From positions 1 to 26,901 of the forward strand of contig DAOTUB010000208.1 in NCBI GenBank assembly GCA_034437455.1: a DNA stretch of 26,901 nucleotides, given 5' to 3'. Positions 25,901 through 26,901 of the stretch are shown here, one piece after another; position 1 is the stretch's first letter, and the number at the start of each line of letters is the position of its first letter. This stretch comes from DAOTUB01 sp034437455 (GTDB taxonomy: Bacteria > Chloroflexota > Anaerolineae > B4-G1). A program made the translations under genes and the position numbers. Below the pieces are notes generated by a model. That model searched no databases, was not told where the DNA came from, and saw only the letters and a program-made list of their open reading frames with translations.

Positions 25901-26343
25901 ACTGTGACGCGGAAGAGGAGCCGTGCCGGGCGCTGGATCAGGCGCGGGTGGGCGATGTGATCCAGGTCAGGCTGACCATCATCGCTCCCAACGACCTGCA
26001 CTACGTGGTGGTCGAGGATCCCTTCCCCGCCGGTGCCGAGGGGGTAGACCAGAGCCTCAAGACGACGAGCGTCGTCGGCGAGCCGCCCGAGCTGACGCGC
26101 ACCGACCGGCGCAACCCGTGGGGCGGCGGCTACGGCTGGTGGTGGTTCAGCCACACTGAGATGCGCGACGAAAAGACGGTGCTCTTTGCCACCTATCTGC
26201 CGCGCGGCACGTACGAATACACCTACCTCATCCGCGCCAGCCTGCCCGGCGAGTACGGCGTGATCCCCACTCACGCCTACGAGATGTACTTCCCGGAGGT
26301 GTTCGGGCGAAGCGACGGCGGGGTGTTCGCCATCACTGAATAG
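19996..26343 (+). CDS. Lipoprotein bacterial alpha-2-macroglobulin with intact thioester
   Basis: Envelope-anchored protease trap: a protease cuts the bait region, the protein changes shape and the thioester captures it. The 2115-residue chain starts with a lipoprotein signal (LLSC lipobox, Cys24). About four Big_5 Ig-like domains follow (residues 50-510; for example FDQPMDAQTVEAAFTI, FSSPMDPESIEDNFTI). Macroglobulin domains come next, including FFTDRPIYRPGQTVYFKG near 758. A glycine-rich, probably bait-containing stretch (AKGGGGGPGEEFG) is near 1330, and the thioester Cys1592-Thr-Glu-Gln1595 is in YECTEQTVSRFLPN. The alpha-alpha toroid (DGGWGWW) and a C-terminal receptor-type domain close it. 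At 2115 residues it exceeds the roughly 1650 of E. coli YfhM, mainly by the N-terminal Ig domains. GAGGTG precedes the ATG. Three palindromes, a C9 run and an octamer repeat lie inside the frame. Confidence 0.94.
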   Translation: MELNKRHFTILAFALVVLSILLSCRFGPRPMPTSTPSPTSGPTSTPLPPLPPQVIQVMPAQGEEQRLDAPLQLVFDQPMDAQTVEAAFTIEPSVSGDFEWPSDRVLQFKPRKKGFERATRYAVTLKDEARSAKNLALEEPVQFHFTTVGFLEVTAVQPADGATEIATDAVVTVLFNRPVVPLTAIEDQGNLPQPRSGVGPNGTAPLTFVPPVRGTGEWINTSIYLFTPDEGFEPATTYKARVAAGLTDTTGGVLADDFSWEFTTILPAVVATHPDLDTIYVSTEPTIHVAFNQPMDHRSAETAFILADSVTGAIVEGTFEWRDEGLALPYGYTYEPYQWSWDEGEGRSPVGADATTGPEKVGVETMSFTPDYPLDFGTTYRASVASGAQALGGEAGTQEPFTWIFDTIAYPRIIRTDPADGEERAAPRGGLEISFSSPMDPESIEDNFTISPPVSETAVYTYWWDSDTALDLSFPVEPNTDYEVTISGDVRGRYGHKLGEDTTIRWSTRAYCPSIYLHAPYRIGVYSGYTETMAFVTVRNLSRVNFALYRMPLEHFLRANGDNWWEYWDNYKGSEENLVRRWSLDVEPPLNQRTIYGTNLAGNAEGLLAPGLYYLEIWSDYESVYPDTWDCGPPSFQREMLVVSRRHLSVKTTATESLVWATDLRSGDVAPGLPVVVMDEFGDVLAEGTTDRDGVFVGEEHEPMRRWNPVFAFVGDPDNPGEDFAATSNQWDEGISPWKFDLRTEEYAASAEDDFTAYFFTDRPIYRPGQTVYFKGILRGDDDAHYSLPTGDDPVRIVIWDPQGTRVLDDELPVSDMGTLDGEFDLGEEAALGSYSIEATYENRSFYANFQVAEYRKPEFQVTVETDKPEYVQGDEINVTAQATYYFGGPVAGAEVRYNILSTDHFFNYQGKGWWDFTDYDFSRYSRDEYYSFYGELIAEGDGVTDAEGRFTFSVEADVAEYLASQRFTLEATVTDVNNQQVSNRVEAVVHKGLYYIGLRPERYVGQTDKRNSVNIITVDWDSEPSPNRELTVVFAEHNWYNVRRQAEDGHYYWEWTVEDEPVFTTTVETDGDGEATVSFTPEQGGVYKVFASGPPPSVPPNGGDERGGKVRSSTYMWVSGRDYVSWRMENNDRIDLVSDQRQYRVGDTATILVPHPYQGPVQALVTVERGHIYRHWVQTLETNSEQIEIPITEDLLPNVFVSVLIVKGDAPWAETNPLPSFKLGYIHLPIEVTEKVLNIALTPDKPSDEHYQPGETVTYDVKVTDSKGNPVEAELALNLVDLSVLSLADESGPDIVSHFWRERGLGVRTACGLTISGDRVNQAVAPSAKGGGGGPGEEFGAVRRRFPDTAYWNPSLRTDEDGHATVSVELPDNLTTWRMGARGVTADTLVGDVNVDVVSTKDLLVRPVAPRFFVVGDQAELAAVVHNNTDRLLEVEVAFEADGLRIGGPALSADAPSAAEGSAGQRISIPANDKVKVVWPVTVEDAQEVELFFGARAVGQSADARSSGDAAPLAQELADAVEITLPVYRYSTPEVVATAGQLAEDGQRLEAVVLPPSYDPTQGELSVHIDPSLAAGMVDGLDYLEHYPYECTEQTVSRFLPNVVTYRAFTELGHRPVGADAPTGIERPDLEKRLPALVSRGLQRLYNQQHYDGGWGWWILDESRPFLTAYVLLGLIEAERAGFTVDEEVMEEAVEFLEDSLSSPRDLEKHWQANRQAFILYVLAEAGEGDLGRTITLFNKRDALDTFGKAYLAMAFGLLEPDKADRSSRERIETLLSDITSDAILSATGAHWEEERVDYYAMNTDTRSTAIVLAALARLDPENGLAPNTVRWLMVARKDGAHQGAWETTQETAWAILALTDWMVATGELEGEYDWHVVVNGEELGEGSVDRQNVDETTKLQIEIAELLADEANRVVVERWAPEVRTRTQDEGTGRLYYSMYLRYFKPVAEVTALNRGIIVSRKYTLADCDAEEEPCRALDQARVGDVIQVRLTIIAPNDLHYVVVEDPFPAGAEGVDQSLKTTSVVGEPPELTRTDRRNPWGGGYGWWWFSHTEMRDEKTVLFATYLPRGTYEYTYLIRASLPGEYGVIPTHAYEMYFPEVFGRSDGGVFAITE
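20576..20601. repeat. Intragenic 11-4-11 palindrome, family 4, macroglobulin copy 1
   Basis: CCCGTAGTGGC (20576-20586), loop GTAG, GCCCCAACGGG (20591-20601); two stem mismatches. Translated within PRSGVGPNGTAP, arm beginning at codon position 2, in the second Ig-like domain. Confidence 0.68.
21040..21065. repeat. Intragenic 11-4-11 palindrome, family 4, macroglobulin copy 2
   Basis: CCCGTAGGGGC (21040-21050), loop TGAC, GCCACTACGGG (21055-21065); one stem mismatch. Translated as PVGADATTG, arm beginning at codon position 1, in a loop of the third Ig-like domain. Confidence 0.82.
23278..23321. repeat. Nested homopolymer palindrome inside the macroglobulin gene
   Basis: C9 (23278-23286) and C7 (23292-23298) are followed by G7 (23302-23308) and G7 (23315-23321), giving two stacked stems with AAT in the central loop. 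It is read through as PPPSVPPNGGDERGG. Long homopolymers are prone to slippage, so this is a likely site of frame switching or of sequencing error. Confidence 0.85.
24379..24402. repeat. 8-bp tandem repeat inside the macroglobulin gene
   Basis: GGGTCAGC, GGGTCAGC, GGATCAGC. Preceded by a small palindrome GCGGATG/CATCCGC (24355-24371). Both encode a low-complexity linker (DAPSAAEGSAGQR). Same unit length as the repeat in pbpC at 18645-18668. Confidence 0.8.
24844..24869. repeat. Intragenic 11-4-11 palindrome, family 4, macroglobulin copy 3 (perfect)
   Basis: CCCGTAGGGGC (24844-24854), loop CGAC, GCCCCTACGGG (24859-24869); perfect stem. Translated as PVGADAPTG, residues about 1617-1625, only 25 residues after the thioester cysteine, between two helices of the thioester domain. 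Confidence 0.88.
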
Positions 26344-26464
26344 CAGCAATTCCTGTTATGGGAAAAAACGAGAGTTGTAGCCGCGATTTCTATATCGCGA
26401 AGGGTGCTTTATGTGGCAAAATGCACGCGCTATGGAAAGCGCGGCTACAAAACGGGAATTGCTG
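26344..26464. repeat. Nested hairpin, repeat family 3, directly after the macroglobulin stop
   Basis: The core runs from TGTAGCCGCGATTTCTATAT at 26376 to GCTATGGAAAGCGCGGCTACA ending at 26449 (last 20 bases: CTATGGAAAGCGCGGCTACA). Outer arms CAGCAATTCC (26344-26353) and GGAATTGCTG (26455-26464) are perfect complements and start at the base after the stop codon. Confidence 0.82.
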
Positions 26465-26519
26465 ACTGAATAGAGAACGTGGGTTCAGGGTATCCGTCCG
26501 GATAGCGAATGCCAGGCGA

Positions 26520-26553
26520 CCGCTCCAACCTTTACAGGTTGGGGCGGTTTTTT
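26520..26553 (+). terminator. Intrinsic terminator
   Basis: CCGCTCCAACC (26520-26530), loop TTTACA, GGTTGGGGCGG (26537-26547) with one G-T pair, then TTTTTT. It ends transcription from the macroglobulin gene or from a short RNA beginning after the repeat, and isolates the next promoter. Confidence 0.9.
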
Positions 26554-26566
26554 ACCAGGGAAGCTG

Positions 26567-26595
26567 TTGACTTCCATGCCGGGTTGGGCTATACT
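26567..26595 (+). promoter_or_regulatory. Sigma-70 promoter of the small membrane peptide
   Basis: TTGACT (26567-26572), exactly 17 bases, TATACT (26590-26595). It sits between a terminator and a small gene, 34 bases before the ATG. Confidence 0.85.
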
Positions 26596-26628
26596 GGGTT
26601 TGTTTCGTGACAACCGTGGAGGCGAGAG

Positions 26629-26754
26629 ATGGAGCTTTGTGTCGGCTTGATCGGCTTGATCGTACTGGTGGTGGTGGTTTTGTACTTTGTGGTGTACGTC
26701 GTCTATCGCATCGTTTACGCACTCAGAGGCAGAGCGGGGGATGAGAACGAATAG
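26629..26754 (+). CDS. Small single-pass membrane protein, 41 residues
   Basis: ATG 26629 follows GGAGG (26617-26621) with seven-base spacing and a near-consensus promoter. Residues 5-26 are a continuous hydrophobic helix (VGLIGLIVLVVVVLYFVVYV and two more). A tyrosine/arginine-rich juxtamembrane part (YRIVYALRGR) follows, then an acidic tail (GDENE). No family is recognised. Small hydrophobic proteins of this kind include type I toxins and regulators of membrane complexes; nothing here picks between them. A weak hairpin lies downstream at 26776-26810. Confidence 0.7.
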   Translation: MELCVGLIGLIVLVVVVLYFVVYVVYRIVYALRGRAGDENE

Positions 26755-26775
26755 TGCAAAATCGGAAAATTCAAG

Positions 26776-26810
26776 CGTCTTCTCAACTTGTCAAGTTTCG
26801 AGTGAAGACG
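26776..26810. other. Hairpin downstream of the small membrane gene
   Basis: CGTCTTC (26776-26782) pairs with GAAGACG (26804-26810), enclosing AACTT GTC AAGTT (26785-26797). There is no T run, so it is a poor intrinsic terminator. It could be an RNA-stability element or an operator. The rest of 26811-26901 shows nothing I can assign. Confidence 0.35.
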
Positions 26811-26901
26811 TGCGGGAGTAACTGAGCCTTGGGGGCATAGTTAACAAAAGAATAATGGACGACACTCATCCAGGGAGGCGCAGCGCTGACCACCCGTCAA
26901 C

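Noticed and set aside
26855..26901. Start of a further gene at the right edge (MDDTHPGRRSADHPS)
   Set aside because: Only 15 codons are visible, the ribosome-binding site is weak and nothing is recognisable.

Overview
This 26.9 kb bacterial window is GC-rich and carries many dispersed palindromic repeats. The mix of genes (a sugar ABC permease, a bifidobacterial-type N-acetylhexosamine kinase, a lipoprotein alpha-2-macroglobulin beside a PbpC-like PBP, and two toxin-antitoxin pairs) suggests an environmental Chloroflexota-like organism such as Anaerolineae or Caldilineae. This is inference: no rRNA or other phylogenetic marker is present.

Left part (1-10.5 kb, all + strand) is a galactose/amino-sugar catabolic locus. 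In order it holds a MalG-type ABC permease, a degraded stretch (a short GNAT acetyltransferase and a 49-codon gene remnant), galE, an N-acetylhexosamine 1-kinase (nahK), a DeoR-family regulator, an amidohydrolase, a GH4 alpha-galactosidase, a LacD-like tagatose-bisphosphate aldolase, a PfkB sugar kinase and a GatZ/KbaZ-like protein. Many stop codons overlap or lie next to the following ribosome-binding site. Together the genes would import galactose-containing sugars, release galactose, phosphorylate GalNAc/GlcNAc/galactose at C1, epimerise UDP-sugars and feed tagatose phosphates to triose phosphates.

Middle (10.7-16.3 kb, - strand) holds a frameshifted secreted DUF1565-type protein, mutS, an antitoxin/toxin pair (UPF0175 + DUF3368 PIN-like) with a clear promoter, and a PPSR-type kinase/phosphotransferase regulator. 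A back-to-back promoter pair at about 16.26-16.31 kb drives this regulator leftward. Rightward it drives a compact transcription unit with a 45-codon ORF and a strong terminator.

Right part (16.6-26.9 kb, + strand) is a bifunctional class A PBP (pbpC-like), a BrnT/CopG-type toxin-antitoxin pair, and a 2115-residue lipoprotein alpha-2-macroglobulin with an intact CTEQ thioester site. pbpC and the macroglobulin gene are classically adjacent; here the toxin-antitoxin pair and a repeat separate them. A 41-residue membrane peptide gene with its own promoter follows.

The most unusual signals are in the repeats. A palindrome of fixed geometry (11-base arm, 4-base loop, 11-base arm) occurs four times inside the reading frames of pbpC and the macroglobulin gene, in two different frames. 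A second family sits after stop codons of three genes, each copy inside an outer hairpin whose arms are unique to that locus.
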